A stretch of DNA of 64,000 nt from CAWFKS01 sp963816435. Its GTDB lineage: Bacteria; Pseudomonadota; Alphaproteobacteria; Rhizobiales; Rhizobiaceae. Under the pieces are notes generated by a model. It did not search any database. It saw only the letters and a program-made list of their open reading frames with translations, and was not told the origin of the DNA. Shown here piece by piece: positions 62,917 to 64,000 of this stretch. Both the position numbers and the translations under genes were made by a program. The stretch's first letter is position 1. Every line of letters begins with the position of its first letter. The stretch lies in the NCBI GenBank assembly GCA_963816435.1, contig CAWFKS010000009.1, forward strand, positions 62,001 to 126,000, written 5' to 3'.

Positions 62917-62934
62917 CCGTAACGAACGTTACGG
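62917..62934. promoter_or_regulatory. Inverted repeat, probable TetR operator
   Basis: ccgtaacg and cgttacgg are perfect 8-bp arms around two bases, ending at the ATG of the TetR gene (62916) and 25 bp before the methyltransferase gene. The size fits a TetR site. Confidence 0.7.
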
Positions 62935-62958
62935 TTCGGCGCAAGAGGAATCCTTGCC

Positions 62959-63870
62959 ATGAAACGAGACTTGTACCGCAAGCCTGAAAATGGCATTCTG
63001 GGAGCCATGGAATCAGCGCTCGAGAAGACGCGGCAGACCGGCGGGGCTCAGGTGGATGCGGCTGCGGCCGGCGGTTCGCACAGTCACCAGATCGTCGGCA
63101 ACCAGACGATCGTCCGCGGCGACTGCCTCGACGTGCTCCCCACCCTGCCTGCCGCCTCGGTCGACGTGATCGTCACCTCGCCGCCCTACAATATAGGCAT
63201 CGCCTACCGCTCCTATGACGACCGCCTGCCGCGCGAAAAATACCTCGCATGGCTGGCCGAGGTCGGGAACCGGCTTGCCCGCGTGCTGAAGCCCGACGGC
63301 TCGTTCTTCCTCAATGTCGGCTCGACCGGTTCGGACCCGTGGATCGCCATGGACGTCGCCGGCGCCTTCCGCGAAAATTTCGTGCTGCAGAACCACATCG
63401 TGTGGGCGAAGTCCGTCTCCGTCGGCGACGACACGTTTGGCCATTTCAAGCCGATCACCAGCCGCCGCTATCTCAACCAGAACCACGAGCAACTCTTCCA
63501 CTTCACCCTGTCGGGCGCCGTCGAGGTGGACCGGCTGGCCGTCGGCGTGCCGTTCAAGGACAAGTCCAACATCGCCCGCTGGGGTCATGCACGCGACCGC
63601 CGCTGCGCCGGAAACGTCTGGTTCATCCCCTACAGGACGGTGCGCTCGAAGGCCCAGAAGTTCGACCATCCGGCCGGCTTCCCGGTCGAACTGCCGGAAC
63701 GCTGCATCAGGCTCCATGGCGCGGATGGCGCAACCGTCCTGGACCCGTTTCTCGGCGCCGGCTCGACGCTGGTCGCCGCCGAACGCCTCGGCTGCGCCGG
63801 CATCGGCATCGAAATAGACCCCGACTATGCCGAGACGGCCGTGAAGCGGTTGCGGGGCGACGCAGCCTAG
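62959..63870 (+). CDS. Solitary site-specific DNA methyltransferase
   Basis: The 303-residue enzyme has motif IV as IVTSPPYNIGI (residues about 72-82) before motif I as VLDPFLGAGSTLVAAERLGC near residue 255, so it is a beta-class amino-methyltransferase. SPPY favours N4-cytosine, though N6-adenine enzymes with it exist. It differs from CcrM, which has DPPY. No restriction gene is beside it. It starts 25 bp from the TetR operator and overlaps the kup 3' end by 4 bp on the other strand. An internal ATG 63007 is a possible start. Confidence 0.88.
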   Translation: MKRDLYRKPENGILGAMESALEKTRQTGGAQVDAAAAGGSHSHQIVGNQTIVRGDCLDVLPTLPAASVDVIVTSPPYNIGIAYRSYDDRLPREKYLAWLAEVGNRLARVLKPDGSFFLNVGSTGSDPWIAMDVAGAFRENFVLQNHIVWAKSVSVGDDTFGHFKPITSRRYLNQNHEQLFHFTLSGAVEVDRLAVGVPFKDKSNIARWGHARDRRCAGNVWFIPYRTVRSKAQKFDHPAGFPVELPERCIRLHGADGATVLDPFLGAGSTLVAAERLGCAGIGIEIDPDYAETAVKRLRGDAA

Positions 63871-64000
63871 ATCTTCACCTGGGTGCCGAGCTCGACCACG
63901 CGCCCGGTCGGAATCTGGAAATAATGCGTGGCGTCGACCGCGTTGCGCGCCAGCCCGATGAACAGCCGGTCCTGCCACACCGGCAGGCCGAGCCTGGCCG
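63867..64000 (-). CDS. kup: Potassium transporter Kup, C-terminal fragment
   Basis: Only the last 43 codons are in the window: GLPVWQDRLFIGLARNAVDA then THYFQIPTGRVVELGTQVKI before the stop. This is the C-terminal end typical of Kup K+ uptake proteins (WQDxLFI-xxRNAxDAxxFFxIPTGRVVExGTQ). The gene continues past the right edge. It overlaps the DNA methyltransferase stop by 4 bp in convergent orientation. Confidence 0.88.
   Translation of the reverse strand, partial: ARLGLPVWQDRLFIGLARNAVDATHYFQIPTGRVVELGTQVKI

Noticed and set aside
1..64000. CRISPR arrays, prophage genes, tRNA or rRNA genes
   Set aside because: No regular repeat-spacer pattern, phage structural gene or convincing tRNA/rRNA sequence was found by reading; a dedicated tRNA scan was not possible.

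Overview
The window is a high-GC chromosomal stretch of an alphaproteobacterium of the order Hyphomicrobiales (Rhizobiales), most like the Mesorhizobium/Phyllobacteriaceae group. The evidence is gene content and order: fused secDF next to yajC, the run dgt-argS-SPOR-nagZ-scpA-scpB-tatABC-serS-surE-pcm-LytM, an ExoR homologue, a DUF1127 protein, and a GC-rich intergenic palindromic repeat typical of rhizobia. No prophage, CRISPR array, rRNA or tRNA is seen, and no complete insertion sequence.

Region 1 (1-10.6 kb): a DUF2157 fragment, a DUF1127 protein, trmFO, a secreted hypothetical protein, a crotonase, a sterol-desaturase-like oxygenase, and the block yajC-secDF-Mth938-squalene synthase-like, whose last two members are homologues of mitochondrial complex I assembly factors NDUFAF3 and NDUFAF6. 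Region 2 (10.6-26.9 kb): a minus-strand housekeeping run for division, chromosome segregation, Tat export and translation. Region 3 (26.9-36.1 kb): erpA, xthA, ExoR, an MBL-fold hydrolase, a class III aminotransferase, a homocysteine methyltransferase behind a perfect 20-bp palindrome, and a divergent XRE regulator/fatty acid desaturase pair.

Region 4 (36-61 kb) is the most interesting part. It holds a DddP-like M24 enzyme with the metal ligands of DMSP lyase, and most parts of a corrinoid-dependent demethylation system. These are two MttB-superfamily methyltransferases without in-frame amber codons, a corrinoid protein, a methyltetrahydrofolate:corrinoid methyltransferase, a RamA-like [2Fe-2S]/ASKHA reactivator, DUF1638 and Virulence_fact companions, an FAD/GcvT dimethylglycine-dehydrogenase-like enzyme, and a ferredoxin whose N-terminal half resembles the B12 chaperone MMACHC/CblC. 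A reasonable model is that methyl groups from quaternary or tertiary amines such as glycine betaine pass through the corrinoid protein to tetrahydrofolate, and the partly demethylated product is oxidised by the FAD/GcvT enzyme. The substrate is inferred, not shown. Other genes, including an ECF sigma/VWA pair, a PadR regulator and exoD, lie between these modules.

Region 5 (61-64 kb): ilvC with a duplicated 3' tail, a TetR regulator with a clear operator, a solitary DNA methyltransferase, and the 3' end of kup.

A technical feature runs through the whole window: about 23 one-base frameshifts break otherwise conserved genes, including essential ones (argS, dgt). Most look like single inserted bases in short G/C runs, so sequence or assembly error is more likely than mass gene decay. 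Affected genes are annotated over their full reconstructed span.
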